Positions 21,333 to 34,877 are shown, counted from the first letter of the stretch. The stretch: 64,000 nucleotides of DNA from Armillaria gallica (GCA_037576215.1 JBANDB010000002.1:1054001-1118000); one strand, 5' to 3'. Program-made: numbers and translations. The notes: generated by a model not told the origin, from the letters alone.

Positions 21333-22110
21333 ATTTTGTATTTGTGATTTAACATATATATCCGTTCTTCTTGTAGCCGTAGATCTTTTGTCTTTGTATT
21401 TTTATTATTATTAAATTATCTTTGGTCATACAGCAATTTGAGTGAGTTCGAGTAAACGCGAGTTATGCTCCATTATTTCCAAGATGCAATCACAACAATA
21501 AGTTTGGAACTCTCGTTCGCGGTGAAACAGTCTTAAATAAAAATAGTTTGTTGCCTGGATCTTCCACTCAAGACTTTTGATACTCGAGCTCAAATTGTCA
21601 CCAACCGATGGCTCCGATCATCAACTCTCGAGGTGCTCGTCTTTCCAGTCGCCGTTTGTTAATGTCTTGTCATTATTCTAATTTCTTTCATTAGTTGTAC
21701 GTATTCCTTGCTCATACCCGCGGCTTTTAGTTAGAACTATTATATGAAAGGACAGCACTCACGTAGTATACACAATCTTTTTGCAACGGATACATAATCC
21801 CTTTCTCTCTCGCTCATTTCTTTGTCCAGAGCTTCGCGATTCCAATAATGACTTCATAGGACGATAAACTTTGCATGCCGACTGGAGAGATTAGAATTTC
21901 GATCAGAATAGTATACAATCGGATGGCACTATCTTGAGGGACACCGGGAGTGATGTTGATTTACGAAACATATATTACCCAAAGGGCGCATATTGTGATA
22001 CAAGTACAATAACGATGATTTGGCATACACTTTGTGAACAGACAATGACATAAACTGTTTTCTGGCCAGTGGTCAGTTTAGATCTATCGAAAAAACACTG
22101 CATCGTACCT
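21333..22110. other. intergenic, 3' ends of two convergent genes
   Basis: A/T-rich spacer between the convergent glucanase and membrane-protein genes. Nothing further was recognised. Confidence 0.5.
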
Positions 22111-22994
22111 CTAGATAATACTCTTCGGTATATCCTGCAACGGGCCTATCTCCTTCAAAACGTTGTCAGCCGTAATGATGGCGGGTAGTGTCAAGTCGTA
22201 TAAAATACCACCAATGGCGCATAGGAGAAGGATAATGGAACGAGGCAAGGAAAGCATAGCCAAACGTATGTTGCGCTGAATCCGCACAGAATCAGAGACA
22301 TACGGCTCTGTATGTCAATCAGCATCCAGTAGCACGGAAAGGAGTTGAAACGGACCAGTGACTTTCAAACACCCATTCGAATCGCACAGGTCCAGCAGAG
22401 CGTGGTAATAAATAAGTTGGAAGTTGATGCCTTCACAGATGACCCTCCCGGAAGGGCCAATGATCTGCATGTCCGTCCGTGAGTCTGGTGTTAAGCAACC
22501 CACGACGAAAATCACAAACCGAACAGCTCTCTAGACCGAGGGTCTCATGAACTTTTTCCATATCGAGATCTCCAGAGCTAGTCAGCGGGAAGTCAACTTC
22601 GATGCACGGGTCGCGATTGCATGCGACGTAGCGTGGGCTGGTGTAAAACAATACGCGCATGTGTCTGCTTTGATCAGAGAAATGAAGGGTCGTTTACTAG
22701 ATCGACGTACCCGGGAGGTGGAGGGATGAAAACTTTACGTCGGGGAATAGGCGGGCGAGTTCTAGCCGCTATTTCAGCGAGCTCTTGTGGACAGCGCACG
22801 AAAAGCCAGCATTCTTGTTTCATGATGGTCAAGACGGTTTTTGTGCCCATGGAACGGCAGTAGGAAATAAAGGTGTAAAGATAAGCAGAAAAGGAGAGAC
22901 ATAGCGCAGAGATGAACAAAGACCGCAGGACAGTGAACGAGAGTAGAGACATTAGGAACATGATGTCGGGAGCGCAGGGGAGGTAGTTGGGCAT
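22111..22994 (-). CDS. small membrane-associated protein, unknown family
   Basis: Four exons (22994-22711, 22664-22520, 22464-22356, 22307-22111) give 244 aa with consistent phases. The N-terminus is strongly hydrophobic (IMFLMSLLSFTVLRSLFISA and the next ~20 residues), giving one or two membrane segments. It is followed by a soluble part with CPQELAEIAARTRPP, IEVDFPLTSSGDLDMEKV and ICEGINFQLIYYHALLDL. A further hydrophobic helix near the C-terminus reads SIILLLCAIGGILYDLTLP. No catalytic motif or known domain was recognised. The third donor is GTCCGT, chosen because the alternative phase ends sooner. Further 5' exons up to 23298 are possible but unsupported. Confidence 0.5.
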
Positions 22995-24200
22995 AGGAGA
23001 TCTCTTTTCTGCTTATAATGTGCAGGAAGTATCCTAGTAGAGACAAGGCGTAACCAAGGGCGGCGTTGACAGCTCTCTGAGAAGCCAGTTTACAAAGGCT
23101 CTGTCTACGGAAATACAAGGCTAATAAATTAATCAAGAAATCGTTGTAGCCTGATAGACCGGCAGCAGATAGAACGTTCGCCAGAAAGAAGTGAATACTA
23201 AAACGAGAATAAGACGTGCCCTGTCGTTGAGAGGGACGTTGTTGAGGCAAAATACAAGAACTTGAAAGTCGAAGAAAACTCGCGCGCGCGGATGGCACGT
23301 GATGTCCCGTCGTTACGGTCCGAGTTCCGAAAATTTTATCGGCACCGGGAACATTGGCCGAACCCTATTTGCCTTTGGTCATTCAAACTCTTGAGCTGTC
23401 GTTGCCTTCTCGACTGTCTATAGAACGACTTTAGTACATACGGCACCGTCTGCTTGGTATATACACTCGGTGCTTCTTCCCATCTGTTGCCTTTCAGTTT
23501 GTTGATATTCTTTCTTGTTACATAGGCGAGCAACGGATGAGTCGACACAACACACCAAAGAAAATGGACGACGCCTGGGCATAATACGTTCTTCCCGGCC
23601 GCACCAGCATAGTTCCCCTGTCATATGTTCGGGATGACACTGGGGGGGCTTCGTTTCTTTGTTTCGTGGGACGACTCCGATCGCAAAGTCGTAAAGGCGC
23701 TTCTGATTGGAGCTCGGTACTAGGTAGCGAACTTCAACTCAATGGAAAAAATGCGGAGCATCAGAGTCACGGTACACCTAGGAGCTCCTCTTCGTTGATT
23801 CTGTCTAACGGGAAGAAGAAAGGTCATTTAGTCATTTTCCTTGGCACAAACCTGTTACCTGGAGACGAAATGTTTCAAAAGCAGAGAGATTTACGACGCG
23901 TCGATGAGCTCACCGTGACCTAACTGTCCATTATATCAACGCAGTCCGCAAGGTAATCAATAGTGGATCCTTTTCAGTGATGATGCTAGAATTTTTTTCG
24001 CTTACAAGATGCATGGCATTTTTGTATATCTGATGATCGGAACAATAGGCCAAGCGCGCGCTTTCCCCAGAACAGATATGTGACCGCCGAAGTCTTCTTT
24101 CGTAACGTTAAAGAGCTCGTGTCCACCCTTAGCGCTCGCTCTCACGTTCCGTCGTTACTTGCTCTGTTCATCGCATTATCATCGTCGGCTCCTTTCTGCA
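22995..24200. other. no gene recognised
   Basis: Short frames only. It includes the promoter region of the DUF4238 gene; no TATA box was pinned. Confidence 0.4.
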
Positions 24201-26236
24201 ATGACTGAACCTTCACTCACACCCACCCCCAAGGCTGATTGCGACCGCTACCACTATGTCATACCCAGATTCATCCTACGCAGATTTCAAGTGGGAGGTC
24301 AAATGTAAATTGACTCTTTTCCCTAGTGAAGTGCCTCATCTCATTACCATCGTATCTTAGGTCGAAAAAGGAGCGACAGAAGGCCTTCAAACGCACAGGC
24401 AGGGAGCCAGGAGAAGTGCTTTTTTATGACCTTACCACCCGAACCATTCAAACCCGTCCAATCGCCACTGTCTATGGGGTGACGAATCTCTACAAGGACG
24501 TTCACTACCCCTTCAACGTTAATCATCTGGAAGAAAAACTCTCCCGACTTGAGAGTAATGCCTCAGACGTCATCCTACAGATGCACGTTAACAAAGGTGG
24601 CTCGTTTACTTTCACACGGCAGAAGCTAGGCGATTTGCGCCAGTTCCTCTTCCTCATGCACTACCGCACCGTAGCGCTCTCTGTTTCCGACGCCAACTCT
24701 GATCATCCCGGGAATGCCCTCGTCACTGAACAGCTAAAACGCTTTGGGGAGAGTCTATCCCTGAGTACGAGCTCCCAGATTTGGCTCCATTTTCTGCATT
24801 ATTTCCTCGATGCACAGATTACAGACGATGGGGCTTCCTTCATAGACGGGAAGGACCTGGCAAATTATACGGATACGGAAATATTGCCACGCAATGTGGA
24901 CATACCACGCATCCCTGCGGCAATCTATCAGCGACAGGCAGGTATGTTCTACCTGACTGTATGCCAGCCTGCGGATGACGAGGAGTTCATCCTAACGAAT
25001 AACGGACTCGGTTTATGGGAAGGCTTAGCAGGACAATGTCATATGCACCGCGTGTTCGTTGTTGGACCTCGCTTGGCCATCATCTTACGCAACAATGTGG
25101 TCGATTCCCAAGCAAGTCCACGGCTGAGAAGTACTCTCGCTGATATACCACTACCACGCCCGACATGCATACGCGGCGCAACCGGTTCAGATATTCCATC
25201 CTGGCAGGACGACGATATCACCAGTGCTGATCAGTACCGGATGTCAGAGCAGGCCCAGATGGACGAGTTTACCTTCCATATAACGAAGTTAACGTCGCAG
25301 CAGACATTTGACTTCAACTCCTTTTTGCTTCGCAATGAACACGACGACGGGTCTATCACATTTACATCCAAGGAATTCATGATGAAGACCCTGGAGCGTT
25401 ATATCGACACAGCTTCTATACTTGAAGACCCGCATAAAAGTCGTTACGACTCCGCCCTTTCTCAGCTACAATCTGACCTGCGCCGACCACCCTCACCCTC
25501 ATCACAGACTGAAGGGGGTTTCCGGAAAGGCGAAACAGGCCCTGAAGCAGGGTTCTCGCCATCTACAGAATCCACATCTTCGCACAGCGCTGGCACTGCG
25601 GCTGGTCCCCACGCTTCACCTCCCCGATCAAAACGTTCCAAAAAATTGAATTCGCGTCTTGGCCAGCTCGTGGGGTCGGGGGCTGAGACTCTGACGCCCC
25701 CAGGCTCACGCCTCTCTGGATCATCGCGGGTTTCAGCGTCCGAGAACAGGAACGGTTCAGTGGCTCGTCCCGTTGCTGAATCGAATACTACCCGATATAG
25801 TGATCAGCACACAGAGGCATTAGATGAATTGATGATAGAGATCATCACCAGACAGATTTCATTTTTCTCGCCATATGAACAAGCATACAGGCTCTACAAT
25901 CTGTTCGCTGCGGTCCAGCCTCCTGCAGTGCATCCTTTTGCCAAAGACTGTGATCGTATGCTTTCCGAAATTACCTCACGTTTTCAACAGCTTTTGAAAC
26001 CTCCAAATCGAGGCGTTAGACCACGGCCTGATGCTTCGAGTCCTGTCCCACAACCAAGAGCAGACCCGGAACGCTGGGCTCTTCTGATCGTACTCTTGGA
26101 AATGCTTGGTTTTGGGAATGCTCAGAATCCTAGGAATTCATGGGAAGAGATGTGCAGGGGAGTTGTCGCGGTGGGGTTGTCAACTTGGATGGTGAAGAAC
26201 CGGCCTGATGTCTTGGCTGCCCTTCATTTCGCGTAA
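24201..26236 (+). CDS. DUF4238-family protein
   Basis: Two exons (24201-24304 and 24361-26236) join at a phase-2 intron to give 659 aa. The first exon carries the family's opening signature, RYHYVIPRFILRRFQVGG, similar to the HYVPQFYLRNF type of DUF4238. GEVLFYDLTTRTIQTRPI then follows, where the family usually has a short beta segment describing the 'output' strand. Later blocks also fit the family: NVNHLEEKLSRLES; LRQFLFLMHYRTVAL; and a catalytic-looking but uncharacterised stretch EFILTNNGLGLWEG. Residues ~400-500 are low-complexity and serine-rich, followed by a helical C-terminus (QISFFSPYEQAYRLYNLF). The biochemical function of DUF4238 is unknown. No signal peptide. Confidence 0.75.
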
Positions 26237-27872
26237 GTATGTTTTTCACGGCACGAGGAGAAACGTGCTATGATGTTTGTTGGCGACACAGAAATACCTT
26301 CAGTACATGTACGATTATCTGGCCAGTCGCTAAAGATATGGAAGTGATTACCGATGTGGATTGTGGACTCATAATTGACGTATAAGTATACGATCAGACC
26401 CTGCAAAGACCCTGAGCTTTACCGCAACGGCATCAATGCCGTAATGCCATGAGATCGGCAGCGCGACAGTTTTACGACTCCGACTCGTCCGATCGTCTCA
26501 TGGTTAAACGTTAAGGTTTCTATCTTATCCTTCATTTCAACTTCATTTTCCTTCTCTTTCTCTCTCTCTCTCTCTCTCTCTGCTATCCTTTAGTAAATCT
26601 AGGTTGGAAAATCTATGAGCAATCTGTTATATAGATACACTGGTAGCCAAATGCCTATATCTGGCAGGCTTATCATAAATAACGTCTTAGTAGTCTTAGC
26701 AATGGTCCCCAGTGAGCTTTTTTATTATTCATTTGATGGTGCTGACCGTTGGCTATTTCAGTCCCATCGGCATCGATCTCCCATAGACTTCAATGCGTCG
26801 TCTAGAGCCATCGGTTATCTCTCTGTCGGCATTGATGTGTGCCGCGTGGTCTTGGAACTTTAAGGTGCGCGTGCTTACCCTCTTAACCCATTTGAGATTT
26901 GACACTATACTAATATAATCGTTGGGAACTACTATCGTAGCCGGTTTCCCCGGATGAGATTTTCATCCGTACCAACCCATAGAACACCGTCCTGGATCTG
27001 TCGCACTTAGCTTCATCAAGAAGCCCGACTCTGCAACTTGGTCCCTTGTTCCTAGACTCGTCCACTCCTTATCAATGTATCTGGCCTTTCTCTGGGCCTT
27101 TGCGAGTCTATGTCCCTTTCCAACAGCGCGGTTATCACTTGGTTCGTCGGCGGCTTGCTTGCCATCGGTCCCGCCACAAGTTGGCGTCTCACGTCGATCT
27201 ACAATGTTCTAACGTACAGTTTTATCGGCCGGCCGGTGAGTATGCCTATGTATGGCGTATACTACAACCTAACCAGATTGTTTCCCAGAATAACCTGGAT
27301 TCTGGCATTGATCAAGGAACCTCGAGAAAGCAGGTGGAACATTGATGGACTTCTCCAGGTGTCTGGTACCTACGTATTGCGACAGATATCTGTATTCGCA
27401 CGTCAAGCACGCCGTTCTGTGCAGAGGATCCACTACTCCGTAATAGTCCTCCTAGACAATTCTACAACGAGAACATCGAAACGCTTGGACCTCATCGTCT
27501 CCAAGTAAAAGATCCCTCAGAAACTCACTCATTTCTGGTTAGAAACCTATCAAGGCTCAACATGGCATCATTTTTACCTCACATCATGCTCGCCGCGAAC
27601 CATTTATTACGTCCCTCTCCGCGACATCTTCGTGTTCCCATATAGAAATGTGAAGCTTCCGCAAGTCCATACAAGGCCCCGAAAATTCGCCGTTCGTTGT
27701 TCAAATCCAAAGGGTCATCGTTCCATTCCCATACATGCCCCGAAGGCCTTATCGTACAGGATCCCCTTCTTATCTGTCCACATGCTAGCTGTGATGCGTT
27801 TCTCCACTTATAAAAGCTTCGGTTGCGCCCCATTGTTGGGTTGGATTTTTTGCCTGAACCCAGTCTTCCCCA
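26237..27872. other. intergenic with unresolved ORF
   Basis: Contains a TC microsatellite (about 26553-26581). An open frame at 27110-27508 (MSLSNSAVITWFVGGLLAIG) has a hydrophobic start, but no family was recognised and overlapping frames are equally open, so it is not called. Confidence 0.35.
26553..26581. repeat. TC microsatellite
   Basis: Run of TC dinucleotides following a T/C-rich lead-in. Confidence 0.9.
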
Positions 27873-30800
27873 ATGGCTATACTTCCGACCCTTCGCAAGG
27901 AAAAGGAAGCTTCTTTGGACGAGAAGAAGTCAAACGATAGCGTTAAAGTTGTTTCGTCTATTGGTGATGAGAGGGGTCCCGCCGGCCCCCTCGACGAGAA
28001 GCGGTTATCGTCGCTCGATATCTCTGACATCGGAGACGTCTATGCTGATGGTCCACGGCTTATCGATCTGGGCGCAGATGGCAAGGAAAGGCCTATCCGT
28101 ATGCTTCTTTTCCTGCGTTGTGCGAACAATCCTTTCATTTACTGTCACAGAAACTGACTCGGATTATGCCCTCCGTCTACTCTCCCTAGAGGATGATCCG
28201 ACGTTACCAATCTTCACGTTCAGAATGTGGTTCCTCTCCCTTGGTTTGTCGTGTTTCGGTGCCGTCTTGGGACAGATCTTCGTGCGTTTTCAGTGTTTAT
28301 CAGCATACAAAACTTTGAGCTGATCATTATTGTAGTATTTCCGTCCCCAAACGATAGCCGTGAGCTCACTGTTCCTGCAAATCATCTCGTTTATTCTTGG
28401 TCGGGTCAGTTAGATTTATGCTCAACCTTCGCCATTTTTTTTGCTGATAACCTGCCCTTCTAGTTTATGGAGCAGATAATACCTGGGCCAGGAACTACTT
28501 TCTGGCGTTTTGGCACCCTTCCAAATAATTGGTTCTGGCGGTTCCTGAATCCCGGTCAATTCAGTACGTCGTTCCTTCCTGATGTTCACTTATTCACTTT
28601 TTGATATCACGATACAACAGACCTAAAGGAACATGTCGCGATTACCATTATGTCCTCAACAGCCTCTGATAGTGCTTTGGCTATCAGCATCTTCGCTGCG
28701 CAGGATCTGTACTATAACGTCCGGCCCAATGCTGCCGTAGGGATCTTCACTCTTATCGGTTCCCAGCTCATCGGATACGGCATGGCGGGGATTATGCGCA
28801 TGTTTCTTGTGTATCCCACATTTGCGATCTATCCCATGGTCATTCCGACTGCTCAGCTGTTCGATGTGCTTCATCGTGGGAAAGAGGCTGTGATGCAGAA
28901 GAAGAGACTGCGGTTCTTCTGGCTTGTGTTCTTCGGGATCTTTGTGTGGGAGTGGTTCCCTGAGTATATCGCTCCGTGGGTTTTGTTTTCTTCACGCGCT
29001 TTTCCATCAGAATTAGACTTTGTTCCAGGACACTTACCGGCGTATCGATCTTCTGTCTTGCCATACAAGACAGTGCATGGGTTACCCGTATATTCGGAGG
29101 CGCAGCAGGTAACGAGGGTCTCGGGGCTTTCTCGTTGTGCTTTGACTGGGTGTACGTTGGGTCGGGTGGAGGTGCCATCGGGTCGCTCTTCACGCCCCTG
29201 TCTACGCAGCTCTCACTGTACGCAGGATGTGCAGTCTGTATGATCGCATTCTGCGCCTGTTATGCTGCCAATACGTGGAACACGCAGAACTTCCCGTTCT
29301 TAACGCAATTACTCTTCTTCGAAAACGGTAAGTTTCGTGTCATTCTCCGTCGACGGTTCGCCATAAGTTTTACCTATCAACCAGGGACCGAATATGACCA
29401 GTTGTCTATTCTCAATGCCGATTTTACGCTTAATGAGGAGAAGCTCCAGGCTGTTGGACTTCCGTGGTATGCGGCATCTCAACTTCTATACAAAGTTAGC
29501 CGGACGATGTATATCGGAGGTCAGTGTAGCAGCCATTTAGGCGTCAGTTAATCGTGCTAACAAACCTACGACCCAAACAGCTGCTATCACTCATTTCCTC
29601 CTATGGCATTCCAAGACCCTCTACAAGATCATACAAGATTCTGCTGTTAGTCTTCTCTGTCTTGAGGTCATTCCTTCTCGTGTTTATGTAAGAGACAGAC
29701 CAAAGAATGTGATGATCCGCATTATCGCAAGATGAAGATCTACAAAGAAATGTCGAACTGGTGGTATCTAGCGATCTTCGTCGCGTGTTTTGGCATGGCC
29801 ATTGGCACGACTTATGGTGCTGATTCTGGTTTGCCGTGGTGGGGTACGATCGTGGCATTGATTTTTGGATGGATTTTCGTGCCTGTTATCGGGACGGTGA
29901 GTCTCGCCTCCCTTCCCTGCATGTTTTAAGTTAATGTTGTGGGCGTAGTTGTACTGCACCGTTGGGTATGCCCCTTCTATTGAGAACATGGTGCAGATGC
30001 TCGGGGGAGCTGTCATTCCCGGAAAACCTGTGGCCAACATGTATTTCACTTTGTAAGCGTCTGGCACTCCTTCCGAGTTTATCTCTCTGACCAAGCGTCT
30101 TTTCAGATATGGATATAATTCCGTCACTCAGGCGAACAACTTGATGAGAGATTTGAAGCTGGTAACGCCATTATTCCTTCTTGACTGCCTCATGGAAGCC
30201 GATCTTTTGCACTAAGGGCCAATACACAAAGCTCCCTCCTCGTGTCACATTTACAGTGCAAACAATCGGCAGCGTTATTGGGGGTCTGCTCAACTTTGTC
30301 ATCATGAGAACCGTGATATCGTCCCATAGGGAGATTTTAAGGGATGTCCAGGGCTCCAATATCTGGTCGGGCCAACAGGTATTCTTACTTTGCATCGATA
30401 CTTGCTTTACCGGACTAAAAGACTCATGATAGGTTCAATCATATAACAGTGCCGCTATTGCGTGGGGTGCCCTAGGTAAACCTCTGTACGCGACAGGAAC
30501 GAGATACGGGGTGAGCTCTTCGTTCCCCTGCGCTATATATCAATAAATGACGTCGTTCTCCAAAGTTCGTGCCGTACATGCTCCTTGCCGGCCTCGGATT
30601 TCCCATCCCGTTCTGGCTGCTGCATAAGAAGTATCCCAAGTTCGGATTCGACAAAGTCTTCACGCCTATACTTGTCGCCGAGCTTGGATACTTGAGTGTG
30701 GGCATCAACTCGAGCGTCTTTACCTCCTTCGTTCTCGCTGTATTTTCTCAATATTATTTGAGGAAGTATCATGCGACGTGGTTCAGGAAGTATAAGTACG

Positions 30801-31062
30801 TTTTTTGACGTCGGACTTGAGATACTACTAATGTGAACATTGCGACAGCTTCCTGATGAGTGCTGCACTAGACGGAGGAACAGCTATTATGATTTTTGTA
30901 TGGACCTTTGCCGTTGGTGGGGCTGGTGGAAAGACGGTGGCTTTCCCGACGTGGGCGTTGGTATGTCTCCTTTTCTTGTTTCTCCGGGTGTGCCAATTAC
31001 TGACTCTGTAATTATAGAATCCTACTGGAAACCCGGATCACTGTAAACGTCTGACTGATTGA
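27873..31062 (+). CDS. OPT-family oligopeptide transporter
   Basis: At least a dozen exons separated by ~50-60 nt introns code for a protein of roughly 780 aa, ending NPTGNPDHCKRLTD. A cytosolic acidic N-tail comes first (MAILPTLRKEKEASLDEKKS). The OPT fold follows: DDPTLPIFTFRMWFLSLGLS at the first helix, YFRPQTIAVSSLFLQIISFI, and FNLKEHVAITIMSSTAS, the strongly conserved OPT block. Also present are YIAPTLTGVSIFCLA, GLPWWGTIVALIFGWIFVP, GYAPSIENMVQMLGG, GTRYGFVPYML and WTFAVGGAGGKTVAFPTW. The family imports tetra-/pentapeptides, glutathione or metal chelates across the plasma membrane with protons. Several introns were checked (for example the one after PIQTDSD and the one before LTGVSIFC); not every boundary was fixed. 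It is convergent with the secreted-protein gene. Confidence 0.9.
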
Positions 31063-31304
31063 AATGTAACTTTTCTTTCCTTACATGTAAATGATAATGA
31101 CATTACATGCTGGATGCATATTTTCCAATTTTGATTTCCATGGAGACTAAAGTGTTGCCAGCCAGTTTGAGAGGTCCCATTATTTGTTTTCCATCCAATT
31201 ATGCTAACTATCTTGTAACTTATAGCGGTCCATTGAAACGAGGTCCAAGAATGAAAGAAGTTTGTCCGAATTCATAAGAATCCAAATTGTCGGCAACTCC
31301 ATGA

Positions 31305-31886
31305 TCACGCCGACTTTGTCCCATTATAAATGAGCTCGTTGATTGCAAGACTCATCGTCAAACCGAAATTGCCCTGCGAAAACGATGAGCTTCATGATAC
31401 CATCTCTAGGAACGAAACTCACCGATCCTATAAGCCATTCTTCCAAGACGAGCAGATACACCGTCGCATTGGTGGCATCTGCTCCTCCACCCCATCCGGG
31501 ACTGGGTGCCTTAGAAAAGTCCGGCATCGTCAGGTTAGCTGGGGCCTCATGGGTCGGGTACGGTACCGCTGCAATTCCATGAGCCCATATTCAAATTGAC
31601 ACGCCTCGAACTTACCCGGATAATTAGGATAATCGAACCTTCCAAAGTAATGTCCGCTCGACCACTCGGTGGTTGAGTACAGTGACGAGGGGAGTTTTGT
31701 GAAGAGAAAGACGGTGTAGTTGTACGTGGATACGCCATAATCCGCCATCGGGTCATAGCTGAAAGCGAAGGATTCGCCAGGCATAATAACAGTTCCATTG
31801 GTTGGCGCAGTGATTATACCCCCATCTGCGGAGACAAGGACTGCAATGAAGGCCAAGAAGATGGCTCGGATGGTGAACGAAAACAT
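31305..31886 (-). CDS. small secreted protein, unknown family
   Basis: Three exons (31886-31616, 31538-31423, 31373-31305) give 151 aa. Residues 1-20 (MFSFTIRAIFLAFIAVLVSA) form a signal peptide. The mature protein is beta-rich, with GTVIMPGESFAFSYDPMADYG, a run of aromatic strands (YNYTVFLFTKLPSSLYS) and N-glycosylation sequons (NLT, NAT). The second acceptor was placed at GGCCCCAG because the nearer AG leads to an early stop. Similar short secreted proteins are common in Agaricomycetes and have no assigned function. Confidence 0.65.
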
Positions 31887-32976
31887 TGCGGTTTTTCTTT
31901 CTGCTGAAAGATAGGTAGATATTTCGAGCGTGTAGTTTTATAGACGATGGCGCGTAGAGCTTAGTCGGTTGGGAATATGAGGGGAGCCGCTGTACGTTTG
32001 ATTGACGCCTTGAACGAAAGGAAGAAGCGACCTTGGTACCCGAGACTGGTGCAGAACTAGATTCTTTTAGGCACACATGAAACAGGAACAATGACCATTC
32101 CTCCCGTTGGAAAGACGGTCGACTGTAACCATGCGTGAGAAGCCCTGCGAACCTCCGAGTTTATTCAACTCTTGCGACAACTTGGAGCGTCACCGGGTAG
32201 CGCCGAGAGTAATTATGACCTGAGGATGGTGCGGTCCGGATGAGCCGCAAGTAAGCATATAGCTTTGTAGCGCTCAGCTCTGACCACGGGTCGTCGTGCA
32301 ATTAAGATGAGCCACACACCGTAAATTAGCGATAAACAAGAATACTTTTTACGGTCTCGACCATCAGTAAGGTATATCCTACTCCAACGGAATCGGTGAG
32401 CAAATACAACTGTCTGCATACAGCATGAATGCATGACAGCCAGGGTCATTTCCTGGTCCATGAATGATGAAAGATGGCTCGGCCCTCATCATAACCCGGG
32501 TGTTGGGGACATCGAGCGCACAAAAGAACCTCCGAGAACTCTCCGAGATCGCCTGAAGAGTTATAAGTCACACCATCGTTTATGACGAAGTGAAAATCAG
32601 TGTCTTCTCTCGCGCAAACACATACAACTGTCAAGCTCTATGCACTGAGCAGCTCTGTAAAGCAAAGAGTCTATATGCAACTTCAAAATGCAAGCGACTG
32701 GGAAGAATACTGATAAACGACTCGGGCAGATCAGATGACCGACATTTTGGGCGCCCCGGTCTGTCGCGTCTTAGATGGTGGCAAATGACGAAGTTTCAAG
32801 CCCTTCTGTTATGGAACGAACTTACCACACCTGGTACAAATCCTTCCAGATGACTCCCGCCTGATCCCGCCTGGCGCGGGAGTCCAGACTCGAGGCCAAA
32901 CGAGGTAAAAGGGGTACAGTCTCGGGACTGAAAAAACTGAAAGAGCCGAAGAAAAATTGTCCTGTATTAGAGTGTA
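31887..32976. other. no gene recognised
   Basis: Short frames only. Near 32861-32885 there is a small inverted repeat of the type GACTCCCGCC..GGCGCGGGAGTC. Confidence 0.4.
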
Positions 32977-33786
32977 TTACAGCTCCTTTCGCATACGCTT
33001 CCTGCTTCGGTTGGCAGGTGAATCTGAAAGTCCAAAGGCTACGCCACACTCATTCAGGTAAGCCATCCGGATCATATCAAATTTTGCGATCTCGTTGAAG
33101 AGCACATCCCGGCGCCCTCCAACGAATTTTCGTACCGCACGATCATAAGAAATGACGTGCCCGTGAAAAGCCTCCTTGCGATAGAAGAACAGTGTTTGAA
33201 TATGCTGATAATATGCGTGGAGCTCCGCCTCCCGTCCAGGAAATGCGAAAACGACAGCTTCTCTGTATGTGTCAAAAGCTGACATCCAGCTCCCGGCGTT
33301 GCACACCTGGCGCTCAAGGTCGATATCGTACCCGTAGATGCGGTCAAAGTCGACATAAACATCTCGGAGGACGTTTTTCCACTGATCATAGGGGAATGTG
33401 GGGGCACCAAAGGAGAGACTAAGGCTGCGAAGCGCCTCGGTGAGGTCGCTGGTGTAGACGTCGATGTAGTCGCGAACTTGGCGGTGGAGGGGTGTTACAG
33501 TGCTTTCGTCGGAATTTTGGGCAAACGGAAAGGCAGTCTTCGGCCGTTGCCTCTCCTTTCCCTCGTCGAGAGCAAATATTTCTTCAATGTAGGGTACGAT
33601 GAGTAACCCGTCTGGGTCTTCAACTCCTTGTTCTCGACATGCGGTTGCAGAGATGCTCGCAATATTTGCGATGGTGGAAGCTCGGTCACGATGCCGCCGT
33701 TTGTAGTCGCTGATGGGTCCTCGAAAGAGAACGGCTGTGTCGAGATGAAGGCGGGGGAGGACCGTAGGGTTTGAGGATGAGGCCAT
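32977..33786 (-). CDS. orphan basidiomycete protein (269 aa)
   Basis: A single exon of 269 codons starts MASSSNPTVLPRLHLDTAVL. It contains helical stretches LHRQVRDYIDVYTSDLTEAL and EAELHAYYQHIQTLFFYRKE, then SYDRAVRKFVGGRRDVLFNE, and ends in a basic tail RSRKRMRKEL that could be a nuclear signal. The DRAVR..GGRRDVLF block resembles a conserved sequence I have seen in uncharacterised Agaricomycete proteins, some of them in transposon-rich settings. Whether it is a host gene or element-derived is not clear from sequence alone. Confidence 0.6.
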   Translation of the reverse strand: MASSSNPTVLPRLHLDTAVLFRGPISDYKRRHRDRASTIANIASISATACREQGVEDPDGLLIVPYIEEIFALDEGKERQRPKTAFPFAQNSDESTVTPLHRQVRDYIDVYTSDLTEALRSLSLSFGAPTFPYDQWKNVLRDVYVDFDRIYGYDIDLERQVCNAGSWMSAFDTYREAVVFAFPGREAELHAYYQHIQTLFFYRKEAFHGHVISYDRAVRKFVGGRRDVLFNEIAKFDMIRMAYLNECGVAFGLSDSPANRSRKRMRKEL

Positions 33787-34877
33787 ACTGAATGAGGATA
33801 TTAGCTGCTAGACAGAGACATACAGAGAGATTATCAACAACACACCTGGAGATATCTGGCTTGAGGGTAGTATGAGACAACAAATAGGGGTGCTGTTGAA
33901 CCGCTGTCGGCTGTTTCCATTTGTTGTCATGCCGATCATCCCTCCACTTCGGCAAGGCGACAAATGGAATTCCAGTTTGCATCGGGAAAAGACAGTACTG
34001 AGGTTTGATTAATGATTATTTCAATCCTGGCGCCAAAAACGCGTTCTCATGGGAATCAACCATCATGTATCACATTCTGCGCAGTTAGGTTGACATGGTT
34101 CTGGACCAGAAAAGTATCGGCTCTCTTGGAAGGTGGCTTTTGGGGACAGCGGTCAACTTCAGAATTATTCATGGTTCCTGGCGTGAAGAAGGCAAAATAA
34201 TAAACTTCGCTAGGTCTAGGGAAATGATATTGTCAGATGGGAGAAACACTCGACGAGACTGGCCTCCTGCCTGATGCTCACTTGACCCTCTTCATTCATT
34301 GAAGTTGAAGGCCGTATATAGCTGAGGAGACATACATGTTCCGATTCGAGACTGGCGATTATCGAAGGTGCACTCCAAGAAAGTAAAGCAAGCTAGCCGT
34401 GTTCACTGACGGCCTTTCACGCTCAAAGATATCCATAGCTCGGAGTATTCAAGTACATAGCTGATGGCTTGCAGCAAGCGCGACGTAAGCGTCTGAGTGA
34501 ATTGTTGATCAATTGTTGATGGTAATTCGGAGGGAAGGTGGATGTATGCGCGCTGCGTCGGAATTTGAAATATCTCTTGCCTCCTACTCCCATGCTGATT
34601 TTGTGCCTTCAATTTTTATACGTAGTATCGTCGATGCAAGAAAACTGTCTGAGAAGTGAGTACGTATTTCTCGTTCCTCAGGTGAAATTTTCATTGTAAA
34701 ATGTTCGCACTTAGGATGGTTGCAAACTACGCCAGTTCCACAATGTTCGTTAGCCTCTTTCAATTTAATGATTACGATTGCTTCAAAATATCTGTCATTT
34801 GACCAACTCTGTTCTGGGGAGCTGCCTGCTTCGCAGGTGCGGTGTTGGCGCGAGCCTTGTGGGCAGCCATTATTATA
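33787..34877. other. no gene recognised
   Basis: Short frames only; upstream region of the orphan gene and left flank of the MITE. Confidence 0.4.

Noticed and set aside
22995..23298. Extra 5' exons of the membrane-protein gene
   Set aside because: The frame upstream is open and hydrophobic, but no donor/acceptor pair joins it in phase to the supported exons.
27110..27508. 132-aa ORF before the OPT gene
   Set aside because: Hydrophobic start but no recognisable family, overlapping open frames on the same strand, and no promoter or splice support.
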